Shown piece by piece: positions 7,450 through 14,680 of a stretch of 17,491 bases of DNA (its first letter is position 1; every line of letters starts with the position of its first letter). The stretch spans positions 274,359-291,849 of the forward strand of contig CP070627.1 of the NCBI GenBank assembly GCA_020355945.1, read 5' to 3'. The notes beneath the pieces were generated by a model. It did not search any database. It saw only the letters and a list, made by a program, of their open reading frames with translations, and was not told the DNA's origin. The DNA is from Candidatus Aminicenantota bacterium. GTDB lineage: Bacteria > Acidobacteriota > Aminicenantia > UBA2199. The position numbers were made by a program, and so were the translations under genes.

Positions 7450-7490
7450 GTAGGGGCGAAGCATTTGGACATGATCAATGCTTCGCCCCT
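7450..7490. repeat. REP-like hairpin after the AAA-ATPase gene
   Basis: This is a perfect 14-bp inverted repeat (7452-7465 and 7477-7490; aggggcgaagcatt) with an 11-nt loop, beginning with GTAG directly after the stop codon. It shares the GTAGGGG head of the REPIN-like elements but has a different stem, and the far end reads CTTG, not CTAC. No U-tract follows, so it is not a standard terminator, though such a stem may protect the mRNA 3' end. Confidence 0.6.
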
Positions 7491-7521
7491 TGAGGCACAA
7501 TTACAATACAGGGGTTCCGAA

Positions 7522-7725
7522 TTATGGATTCCCGTTTGCCCGCGGTCTACTGGCACACATTGGACCTAAATCGCCCGATGAGCTTATTCCTGCTGTAATT
7601 TTTTGCAGTTGGCCCAGGGCCATTTTGGCGATTACCTTTTTGTTGTCCGCTTCCGTGGCCTCGTCGATAAATTCCCTTAAAAGGGAAAAACATTTTTTTA
7701 AATTTTCAGACTTTAATCGACTCAT
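7522..7725 (-). CDS. hypothetical 67-aa protein
   Basis: A short ORF with a very strong ribosome site (AGGAGGAG within 7731-7740, about 5-8 bases before the ATG), which is the main reason to accept it. Residues 1-45 are predicted helical and charged (SRLKSENLKKCF, REFIDEATEADNKKVIAKMALGQL). The tail is Gly/Ser/Pro-rich and looks disordered. There is no signal peptide, membrane segment or recognisable motif. It lies 135 bp downstream of the 195-aa membrane protein gene in the same direction and converges with the AAA-ATPase gene. I do not recognise the family. It could be a small regulator or antitoxin-like protein, but nothing in the sequence shows this. Confidence 0.6.
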   Translation of the reverse strand: MSRLKSENLKKCFSLLREFIDEATEADNKKVIAKMALGQLQKITAGISSSGDLGPMCASRPRANGNP

Positions 7726-7753
7726 TTTATCTCTCCTCCTTTTAATTTTTTGT

Positions 7754-7791
7754 AGACTGGTCCGCCCTTATAAAACGGCAGTCTTTTTTTT
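7754..7791 (+). terminator. hairpin plus T-tract read from the plus strand
   Basis: agactg (7754-7759) pairs with cagtct (7779-7784), and after a 2-nt bulge ccg (7762-7764) pairs with cgg (7776-7778). Eight T residues follow on the plus strand (7784-7791). It could stop read-through from the AAA-ATPase gene, which would otherwise run antisense across the 67-aa gene. On the minus strand the stem lies just before the ribosome site of that gene and might instead be a leader structure. Confidence 0.4.
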
Positions 7792-7860
7792 CCATCTACA
7801 CGCCCCGTGAATCCCGGAACATGCGGCAACTACACAGCACTTATACCACTTAATCTTTGT

Positions 7861-8448
7861 TTATTCTATGGTTTCTTTAGATTCACCCTCCTTTTTTTTT
7901 CTCTCCCTTCCGGCAGACCTGAACCAGGTCACCGCGGCCCCTGCCAATGCGGCCAGCACTGCTGCTCCCCATAAAATAGGCGAAATTCGATATAAAGGAG
8001 GACCGAAAATAATCCCCAGCCCGGCACCTCCCAGGAGATAAGACATCGCTTTGAAGGGGGGCTCATCCTGGCCCAGTGTGACGTTCACGTTAGAGTCTCC
8101 ATTTCTTTTCGGGACTATCGGCGGTTTGAACAAGATTACCCACATGTTATTTGCTATCACATGGCTAACCTCTACATTTAAATCATCACTGGTATCGATG
8201 CTGATAGGAATGGGCAGGTTAGTTGCCAACCCCAGCGCTTCAATATCTAGAGAATCCAATTGAAAGGGTACCGGTATTTCTTTCTCTGCTTGCTGGTATA
8301 ACGGATGAACCCTTTTCTCGTTCCAGGGTGAAATCGTGAAACTGCCGGTGATTTTATCATTCGCCCGGGTGTTAACCTGGATTTCCCGGTTGCCGAAGCG
8401 ATTACCCAGTTTGTTTTTAATTGATATAGTCGTAACCTTATCCCTCAT
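7861..8448 (-). CDS. hypothetical membrane-anchored protein, 195 aa
   Basis: Start supported by AAGGAGGT ending 6 bases before the ATG. Residues 1-130 are polar and strand-rich (TTISIKNKLG, ITGSFTISPW, PIPISIDTSDDLNVEVSHVI, MWVILFKPP) with no signal peptide. They are followed by two hydrophobic segments (about 135-152 and 155-177) and a strongly basic then acidic tail (RSAGRERKKKEGESKETIE). This is the layout of a soluble domain anchored by a C-terminal helical hairpin. I recognise no family. The gene lies 180 bp downstream of hybrid regulator 2 on the same strand, so it may be cotranscribed with it or be a target, but that gap could also hold a separate promoter. Confidence 0.75.
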   Translation of the reverse strand: MRDKVTTISIKNKLGNRFGNREIQVNTRANDKITGSFTISPWNEKRVHPLYQQAEKEIPVPFQLDSLDIEALGLATNLPIPISIDTSDDLNVEVSHVIANNMWVILFKPPIVPKRNGDSNVNVTLGQDEPPFKAMSYLLGGAGLGIIFGPPLYRISPILWGAAVLAALAGAAVTWFRSAGRERKKKEGESKETIE

Positions 8449-8628
8449 GCTAAACCTCCTTTTAATGGTTTTATATTTTTTACATTTACTTATCTTTCCA
8501 TCACCCGGGGGCTGCCAACGAGCCTTCGGATAACTTGCCTATATTATAGTATAAATTTCCAGGGGAGATTATAACTGAGGTTGCAAAATAGTATAAAAAT
8601 CGTTCCAAAATGACGGGAAAACAGGAAT

Positions 8629-11600
8629 TCATGACTCCGGCGACTCCCGGGACAGGTACTCGGAGGGCAATTGATGAAATTTTTCCTTAAAACATTTGGT
8701 GAAATAAGCCCTGCTGGTAAATCCCACTTCAAATGCCACTTCGGTGACAGACCCGAAATTGGCTTTTAACAACTGCGCCGCCCGCTTGAGTCGGTAAGAG
8801 CGGATAAAATCCGTGGGAGATTCGCCGCTTAAAGCCTGTATTTTGCGGTACAACGTGGTGCGGCTCATATAAAGCTGCTTACTCAAACTTTCCACGTTAA
8901 GATCAGGTTCCGATATATTCCTGCGGATGGCCTTTTGCAAATCCTCGAGAAACTCACGGTCAATTTTCGATATGCCCAGGCGGGAGGGCTGTAAAATCAT
9001 CTCCCGGTTGATATTGAGCTGCATCTGCCGGCGCAAATCGATGAGATTCCTAATACGTGCACACAAGAGTTTGCTGTTAAACGGTTTGGTAATATAATCG
9101 TCAGCCCCGGTTTCCAACCCATGGAGGATATTGGCTTCCGATGCTTTGGCCGTTAACAGGACCACCGGGATATGACTGGTGTTAACATGGCTTTTAACCT
9201 CACGGCACAACTCATAACCATCCATTTCCGGCATCATGATGTCGCTGATAATAAGATCAGGGATGATGGCTGCGGCTTTCTCAACACCTTCGCGGCCATC
9301 CCCGGCTTCGACTACCGTGTAATCAGCTTCCAACCGGGTGCGTATGTAATAACGAAAATCAGCATTGTCTTCCACCACCAGGATAATATTTTTTTTATTT
9401 TCCCGGGACGTCCCATTCCCCTGGTTATCTCGATCTCCTTGATCTAGCTGTTCCTCTAAATCCTCTTGCCACTGGTCCGATTCCATGTCCCGGTGATTCC
9501 CTGCTTGCGGCGAAATCCCGGGGGCTTCGACAGGCTTGATGTCTCTCGGGGTTAAAAGCAGCGTTTCCCGGGTTTCATGAAGGGAATTGCAGTAAAGTTC
9601 ACTCTCTTCACCTGCTGCCAACTCCCCTGCCGCCAGGTGCCTTTTCCCCCGGGGAAGCTGTAAAATAAATTCAGTTCCGCTGTTTTCCCCTTTCCTGCTG
9701 TTAATGTTTACCTGGCCGTGGTGCAGTTCCACCAGTTCTTTTACCAGTGCCAGGCCAATGCCCGAACCTTTGCGCCGGTGTTCCACCGTGGTTTCAGCCT
9801 GGTAAAAACGCTCGAATATATGGGGTAGTTGATTCTCAGAAATCCCAACGCCGTTGTCTTTTACCGATATACACACATAATTTTCATTAACGCTGCCTGG
9901 AGCAAGGGTTACCGATACCGTTATTTTACCCCCGGGGGGCGTGAATTTTACCGCATTGGACAAGAGGTTAACCATAATTTTTTCCAGCTTTTCCGGGTCG
10001 AAATATAAAAACAAGGAATCCTCGGAACTAAAAAAAACCAGGTCTGTTCCATTCCTGGCGGCAGCCAATTGGAAAGGTTCCATTATCCCTTTTAAAAAAG
10101 CGACCAGGTTTACTTCCATGGCCTGTAATTTCATTTTGCCGCTCTCCAGTTTGGACAGGTCCAGCAGTTGGTTAATCAACCCCAATAAGCGCCGGGCATT
10201 GCGATCAACCATATCGATCCATTTTTCCAATTTTTTATTCTCGCCGGTTTCCGGGGTGTTTTTTTCCTTTTTGCTCCCGCGTCTCAATTGCCGGAATTCA
10301 GAGCGGATTTGTTCCAATGGTCCCATGATCAGTGTCAGGGGCGTACGAAATTCATGGGAAATGTTGGCAAAAAACCTGGATTTTATTTTATCCATCTCTT
10401 TCAGTTTTTCCGACTGCTCTTGCAGTTGCATTGTCTTTTGCCGTAATTGGTGGTTGGTTTGATTAACCTGGCGGGTACGTTCTTCGACAATATGTTCCAA
10501 TTTTTGTTTTTCCAGCAGCAATCTCCGGGAGCGCCATCTAACCATCAGGTAGACGATAAAAAGAGCCGCAGCCGCATAAAAGAAAAAGGCCCACCAGGTT
10601 AAATACCAGGGGGGAAGAATTCGAAAGGACAGTACCGCTTCGCTGCTGAGGGTTCCATATATATTCCTGGCCTGTACTCGCAGGGAATGGCGCCCGGGGT
10701 CCATATCGGGGCAGTTTCTGGATGCAGTAGTAGTCCAATCGGACCAGTCGTCGTCATATCCTTCTATAAAATAGCGGTACTGTGTTTTGGTTTCATCTTC
10801 ATAAAAAGGAGCCGCCACCTCGACATCCAGGTGTCTATCTTTGTAGTTCAATACCGGCAGCCGCGGTGTGGACCCGCCGCACCCGGCACAATCGTAAAAA
10901 GGAGGACGCCCCTTGACGGTTACTTTGCGGATCAACACCGGGAAAGGGGTTTTATAATTTTTTTCGGCTAAGGCATGATAACAGATCAATTGTTTCGAGG
11001 TGGCAAACCAGGTGAAGGAACCATCGGGGTAAATGGTGTGCACCTGGATAGGGGGTATCCTGGAAAAAGGGATGCCATCGACGGTAAAGGTCTCATCGCT
11101 TTTGGGTACGGCATGGAAATTTTCCCTGCTGGAATGAAACCAGATATGTTTATTTTGATCTTCCACCAGGCGAAAAATATTTCGCTGCTGGCCGGCGAAT
11201 TCATTTCCCAGCAGCAGGTCCGGGACGAATGCCTGGGTTGTTTTATCGAAGCGAAACAGGCCTGTGCTAGTGGCAAACCTCACCTTGCCAGCGGCCTCTG
11301 CCACATAGATCTCCCCGCGGGGCAGTCCCCGGTCAATGCCGAACCGTTGAATTTCCGGTTGACAAGGGTTGTTCCCGGGTTTTACTTTTATCGTACCGTT
11401 TAGTCGGGTACCCAGCCAGAGGATTCGCGGGTTGTTCTTACTTTCCGCGATAGACAGGATTCCTTGCCGGACAGTTTCGCACTGGCACTCCATGCGCCAG
11501 GAATCCTGCTGACCCTGCCGCTGTATTAACAGCAATCCGCTGCTGGTTCCGACCCAGACGCGGTGGGGAAGAGTTTTGGATGCCTCCAGGACAAGTACCT

Positions 11601-12897
11601 GGTACGTGGATACTCCTTTGATTAACCGGCACGCATAATCTTCGCTATTGATGGGTTCCACCTGGAATAACCCACGGGAAGTGCCAGCCAGCAGGGAATC
11701 ACCGATAGATAACAGGCACTGGCAACTGGAGGGTATACCGGCAATCAGGCCAAATAGCGAAGGTCTCCCAGGAGTTGGTGTTTTAAGATAATATAAACCC
11801 CTGGCAGTCCCTACATAAAACCGGCCCTGGTGCCGGGTCATCGACCAAATCACCCCCTCTAAACCGGCACGTTCATCAAAAAAAGAAAGGGGAGAGTCAT
11901 AATCGATCCTGGATATACCGTCCATCAATCCCAGCCACAGGTTTCCCCAGCAGTCCCGGAACACATATTTTACGTTTACATCTTGTAGTCCCGAGGATTT
12001 ATCGAATATTTGTTTGAGGCGGCCGTTGGTATCTATGATCACGACTCCACCTCTGAGGGTAGCCAGGGCGAAATTGCCGTCAGCCAGGCGGGTACCATGG
12101 TAAAGCTCTTTTTTGTTAAGATAATCGTCCGCTTCCATTGGAAAAGACACGGTTGTGGTGCCGTCATAAAGATAAAATTCGGCGGCCCTGGTTCCTAAAA
12201 GCAGGTATTGGTCGTCATAGGGCACAGCCGTGCATATTTTATCCCTGGTAAATACCTGGTTTCCCGGTACCGGCTTGAGCACATCGCCTTTTACCTGCAT
12301 AAGCCCAACGCCCTTCTCCTGGACATAACAAGCATCCTTCCAGGAAAATACCGCCATGAAGATAGCTTGAGGATGACGCGGTTCCCAGACCGTCAAATGT
12401 CCATTATACCAGCGGAAAAGTTTTTTTGAAGCCCTGAAAAAAGTTCCCTGGTTTAAAGCGGCCAACTGGTACACATCGGAAAAATTGTGCTGGTTTTCTT
12501 CCAGGTGGTTTATCAGGGAGACATAATGGAGCTGCCCGTTTTGGTCCGGTTCCAGGAACCCGATTTCATTCACGCCGCCGATATAGATTTTGCCCTCAGG
12601 CCCTACAGCCAGGGCGCGCACCATGTTATGGGGTACCTTAATGGTTTGCCAGGATAAACCGTCATATTCAAGTATCCCTCCCTGGTTGGCCGCATAAATA
12701 ATTCCCCGGGCATCCTGGGTAATACACCAGTTCTGGGAATGCAATTTGTAGTCCAGGGAAGTAAAATTTTCAATGTTTTTAAAACCTTGCTCAGCCTGGC
12801 ACTGAAGCACAAAAAAGAAAATTAACAGGAAAAAAAGAGCCACTTTTGCCTGCCTGGTGATATGAGTGCGTATGTTCATCCTTTCAAACATTCTCAT
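8629..12897 (-). CDS. hybrid two-component system regulator 2 (sensor kinase, receiver, AraC HTH)
   Basis: Paralogue of the regulator at 1545-5732, with 1422 residues. In order: signal peptide (about 1-36); degenerate propeller region with scattered WxGT-like motifs (around 321, 360, 403, 448, 494, 586, 630); Y_Y_Y domain (about 706-760, YFIEGYDDDW); membrane helix (767-786); coiled coil (795-838); HisKA with H848; HATPase with N981, DNGVGIS (1014-1020) and GSGIGLA; acidic linker (about 1088-1168); receiver with E1176/D1177, phospho-acceptor D1219, T1249 and K1271; AraC HTH (about 1315-1415). All phosphorelay residues are present. The propeller half has diverged greatly from regulator 1 and has extra cysteines (CQC twice, CAGC at 670-673). 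The first ATG (12897) has AGGAG 9 bases upstream; the ATGs at 12891 and 12879 are worse placed. Confidence 0.95.
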   Translation of the reverse strand: MRMFERMNIRTHITRQAKVALFFLLIFFFVLQCQAEQGFKNIENFTSLDYKLHSQNWCITQDARGIIYAANQGGILEYDGLSWQTIKVPHNMVRALAVGPEGKIYIGGVNEIGFLEPDQNGQLHYVSLINHLEENQHNFSDVYQLAALNQGTFFRASKKLFRWYNGHLTVWEPRHPQAIFMAVFSWKDACYVQEKGVGLMQVKGDVLKPVPGNQVFTRDKICTAVPYDDQYLLLGTRAAEFYLYDGTTTVSFPMEADDYLNKKELYHGTRLADGNFALATLRGGVVIIDTNGRLKQIFDKSSGLQDVNVKYVFRDCWGNLWLGLMDGISRIDYDSPLSFFDERAGLEGVIWSMTRHQGRFYVGTARGLYYLKTPTPGRPSLFGLIAGIPSSCQCLLSIGDSLLAGTSRGLFQVEPINSEDYACRLIKGVSTYQVLVLEASKTLPHRVWVGTSSGLLLIQRQGQQDSWRMECQCETVRQGILSIAESKNNPRILWLGTRLNGTIKVKPGNNPCQPEIQRFGIDRGLPRGEIYVAEAAGKVRFATSTGLFRFDKTTQAFVPDLLLGNEFAGQQRNIFRLVEDQNKHIWFHSSRENFHAVPKSDETFTVDGIPFSRIPPIQVHTIYPDGSFTWFATSKQLICYHALAEKNYKTPFPVLIRKVTVKGRPPFYDCAGCGGSTPRLPVLNYKDRHLDVEVAAPFYEDETKTQYRYFIEGYDDDWSDWTTTASRNCPDMDPGRHSLRVQARNIYGTLSSEAVLSFRILPPWYLTWWAFFFYAAAALFIVYLMVRWRSRRLLLEKQKLEHIVEERTRQVNQTNHQLRQKTMQLQEQSEKLKEMDKIKSRFFANISHEFRTPLTLIMGPLEQIRSEFRQLRRGSKKEKNTPETGENKKLEKWIDMVDRNARRLLGLINQLLDLSKLESGKMKLQAMEVNLVAFLKGIMEPFQLAAARNGTDLVFFSSEDSLFLYFDPEKLEKIMVNLLSNAVKFTPPGGKITVSVTLAPGSVNENYVCISVKDNGVGISENQLPHIFERFYQAETTVEHRRKGSGIGLALVKELVELHHGQVNINSRKGENSGTEFILQLPRGKRHLAAGELAAGEESELYCNSLHETRETLLLTPRDIKPVEAPGISPQAGNHRDMESDQWQEDLEEQLDQGDRDNQGNGTSRENKKNIILVVEDNADFRYYIRTRLEADYTVVEAGDGREGVEKAAAIIPDLIISDIMMPEMDGYELCREVKSHVNTSHIPVVLLTAKASEANILHGLETGADDYITKPFNSKLLCARIRNLIDLRRQMQLNINREMILQPSRLGISKIDREFLEDLQKAIRRNISEPDLNVESLSKQLYMSRTTLYRKIQALSGESPTDFIRSYRLKRAAQLLKANFGSVTEVAFEVGFTSRAYFTKCFKEKFHQLPSEYLSRESPES

Positions 12898-12918
12898 TTG
12901 CCACTTCTCCTTGGCTTG

Positions 12919-12962
12919 ATTTCTTTGCTTGATATAATAAGCAAAGAAATATCATAAGCTAA
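12919..12962 (-). promoter_or_regulatory. promoter/operator of hybrid regulator 2
   Basis: atttctttgctt (12919-12930) and aagcaaagaaat (12939-12950) are perfect 12-bp inverted arms around an 8-bp A+T centre. On the minus strand TTAGCT (12957-12962), 17 bp and TATTAT (12934-12939) give a candidate promoter whose -10 lies in the palindrome centre. A dimeric protein bound here would block the polymerase. The palindrome is certain; the promoter and operator roles are inference. Confidence 0.5.
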
Positions 12963-13026
12963 AGTTCATTTTCTAACATAACCGGGAAAAAAAGTCAATA
13001 AATGGACCATCATTCCAGCAATTATT

Positions 13027-13086
13027 ATTTTAGCCACGAAGTTACACAAAGGTACACATGAGCCCCACCCGCTTTGTGGCTAAAAT
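13027..13086. repeat. cttcgtgg-family repeat, inverted pair at 3' end of LutC-like gene
   Basis: The left part (13027-13056) is a reverse-oriented copy of the 37-bp intergenic repeat found at 14619 and 17453. The right part (13072-13086, ctttgtggctaaaat) is an inverted copy of its end. The ends (ttttagccacgaag and ctttgtggctaaaa) can form a stem with one G-U or mismatch directly after the stop codon of the LutC-like gene. Confidence 0.55.
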
Positions 13087-13680
13087 TTAAGGGTCGATGC
13101 ACAAAATAATCAGTTTCTCCGGCCCATGGACACCGATGGTCAACTCCCGCTCAATATCCGCGGTTTTGCTGGGACCGGTAATAAATGAAAGATAGGGCGG
13201 TATATTTCCTTTGTAGGTCTTTTCGATGACTTCCAGGGCCTCAGCAAAGGTCTCTACCAGGGCGGACGTGGGCAGCAGGGCCAGGTGAATGGGGGGAAGC
13301 ATGGAAACCAAACGGGTGTGCAGGTCAGAAGCATCCTGGACAATACATCCCAGTTGGGCAATCCCAAAATCAAACTCCGAAATCCCCATGTCTGCCTGCT
13401 CAATTTCTGCTGGATGCAAATGCAGCGAAAAATCCAGTTGTGCAGAACAGGCATTGGTTTCCAGTTCCTTATCATCTACCAGGGTCAGAGGGGTGGATGC
13501 CACTCTTTGAACCTTCAACCGGTGGATTTGCCGGAGGATTAAATCTGCCGCTTGTTTACTTGATGCAGCTCTCAATACCTTAACCGTCAATTCTTCGGCT
13601 TTGGTTTTAAAGCACTCATAAAAATTTTCATTGACAACTTCATGGTTCCAGAGGGCTTTTTTTTGTTTCATAGGCTTCAT
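13087..13680 (-). CDS. LutC/YkgG-family LUD-domain protein
   Basis: The product has 197 residues from the ATG at 13680. Motifs in order: ADMGISEFDFGIAQLG (96-111), LPPIH (128-132), GPSKTADIE (169-177) and GVHGP (183-187), which together mark the LUD domain of LutC. In LutABC this protein is part of an iron-sulfur L-lactate oxidising system, but the LutA and LutB genes are absent here, so the partner is unknown. The frame is open back to 13779, but that extension overlaps the next gene and a good promoter. GTG at 13683 or ATG at 13680 follows that promoter closely. AAGGA lies upstream, but the predicted transcript begins after it, so translation may be nearly leaderless. A length near 200 suits the family. 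Confidence 0.85.
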   Translation of the reverse strand: MKPMKQKKALWNHEVVNENFYECFKTKAEELTVKVLRAASSKQAADLILRQIHRLKVQRVASTPLTLVDDKELETNACSAQLDFSLHLHPAEIEQADMGISEFDFGIAQLGCIVQDASDLHTRLVSMLPPIHLALLPTSALVETFAEALEVIEKTYKGNIPPYLSFITGPSKTADIERELTIGVHGPEKLIILCIDP

Positions 13681-13688
13681 CACTTTAA

Positions 13689-13725
13689 AGAATCCTTTAT
13701 ACCATAAAGCACCCGGATTTATCAA
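13689..13725 (-). promoter_or_regulatory. sigma-70-type promoter of the LutC-like gene
   Basis: On the minus strand TTGATA (13720-13725), an 18-bp spacer and TATAAA (13696-13701) predict a start near 13689, 9 nt before the ATG at 13680. This also argues against a start codon farther upstream. Confidence 0.5.
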
Positions 13726-13768
13726 GAGCAATTTAGTGGCATTCGTGACAGGTGTAAGTTTTAGGGGT

Positions 13769-14452
13769 TTAAATACCAATTCCTAACATAAAAACAAATG
13801 ATTCATCTGTCGGATAATTAGAGATTCCATAAATTAATTCAGGAGGATGTACAACATTTGGATTATGCATACTTGATAACCCGAAACTGAATCTACCCTC
13901 TAATGTTAGCTTCATCGATTTAAGATTAAATTCAAAACCGCCTCCGACAACCATTCCCAGGTATTGATTTGCCGTTAACACTTTACCGTCCATTTCCGTT
14001 GTATTGCGAAAAAAAAATTCATCAAAGTAGGCTGCATTCAATCTAAATCCTATATATGGACCGGCAAATAGAATCGGTTTAATCCTATTACCCCAGGGTA
14101 TGATGTACTTGACCAGGACAGGAATATCGATGTATTCAATTTTTAATGTTGCCCTGTATTCTTCTCCACTCGTGTCAATGAATTTACTGGCTCTTGTACC
14201 TCTTATTACATAATAAATCTCAGGTTGAAAGACCAGATTTTTTGCTATATCAATTGAATAGAATGCACCCACCTGGAATGAAATGATACTTTTTACCTCA
14301 GGTTGACCGGCAGAAACACCAAATAAGTAATTGCCAGTGGTTGTTTTAAAGAAACCTGTGCCTCCTTTAATTCCTACCTCCGCACCAAGTGCATTGTTGA
14401 AAAAAATAAACAATGCCGTACACATGATAAAGCATAAAAATGTTTTTTTCAT
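13769..14452 (-). CDS. PorT-like outer-membrane beta-barrel protein
   Basis: The product has 227 residues with signal peptide 1-24 (MKKT, hydrophobic core, ALGA). The mature part alternates amphipathic strands and carries the IEYIDIPVLVKY motif (about 124-135), characteristic of the outer membrane beta-barrel family that includes PorT. Glycine-rich strands (AGPYIGFRL, LGMVVGGGFEF) follow, ending VFMLGIGI at the C-terminus, as expected for a small 8-stranded barrel. Ribosome site GGGAGG lies 7 bases before the ATG. The gene looks more A+T-rich than its neighbours. It is probably monocistronic: 88 bp and a separate promoter separate it from the LutC-like gene. Transported substrate, if any, is unknown. 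Confidence 0.8.
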   Translation of the reverse strand: MKKTFLCFIMCTALFIFFNNALGAEVGIKGGTGFFKTTTGNYLFGVSAGQPEVKSIISFQVGAFYSIDIAKNLVFQPEIYYVIRGTRASKFIDTSGEEYRATLKIEYIDIPVLVKYIIPWGNRIKPILFAGPYIGFRLNAAYFDEFFFRNTTEMDGKVLTANQYLGMVVGGGFEFNLKSMKLTLEGRFSFGLSSMHNPNVVHPPELIYGISNYPTDESFVFMLGIGI

Positions 14453-14528
14453 GATCGCCTCCCGTTTAAATGTTTAAATATGTTGTGTCGTCCTAAATCC
14501 ACCGTCAACTTTTGCCTCCGGCGGGTCA

Positions 14529-14550
14529 GAACCTTTTTGTAAAAAGGTTC
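14529..14550. repeat. perfect 10-bp palindrome
   Basis: gaaccttttt and aaaaaggttc flank a 2-base centre (gt). It lies in the 228-bp gap between the two outer-membrane protein genes, downstream of the 337-aa gene. No U-tract follows on either strand beyond the stem itself, so a terminator role is weak. Confidence 0.5.
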
Positions 14551-14618
14551 CGACACTTCCAAAAACTTCTCACTAATGGGGCCTTTTATCATGGTTATCA
14601 CGTTTATCGACCTTCTTT

Positions 14619-14655
14619 CTTCGTGTCCCTTTGTGTATCTTCGTGGCTAAAATTA
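14619..14655 (+). repeat. 37-bp cttcgtgg-family intergenic repeat, copy 2
   Basis: This matches the copy at 17453-17489 at 36 of 37 positions, and the reverse-oriented copy at 13027 over its conserved end. It sits 26 bp beyond the stop codon of the 337-aa outer-membrane protein gene. Confidence 0.7.
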
Positions 14656-14680
14656 TATCTCATAGAAAGAGCGCCCGGGA

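Noticed and set aside
8511..8524. GG-N10-GC match upstream of the 195-aa gene on the minus strand
   Set aside because: Only the GG and GC dinucleotides fit. The surrounding TGGC and TTGC cores of a sigma-54 promoter are missing.
9941..10462. 173-codon plus-strand ORF and similar long antisense ORFs (10975-11403, 2193-2594 and, on the minus strand in another frame, 3920-4303)
   Set aside because: They lie entirely inside the hybrid regulator genes, have no ribosome site and give low-complexity translations without motifs. They are shadows of the real frames.
1545..12897. Polysaccharide-utilisation locus
   Set aside because: The regulators suggest one, but no SusC/TonB receptor, SusD lipoprotein, glycosidase or sulfatase gene is present in the window.
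13681..13779. N-terminal extension of the LutC-like ORF to an ATG at 13779
   Set aside because: It would overlap the end of the PorT-like gene and cover a good promoter (13689-13725). The added residues do not resemble the family, and no ribosome site precedes that ATG.
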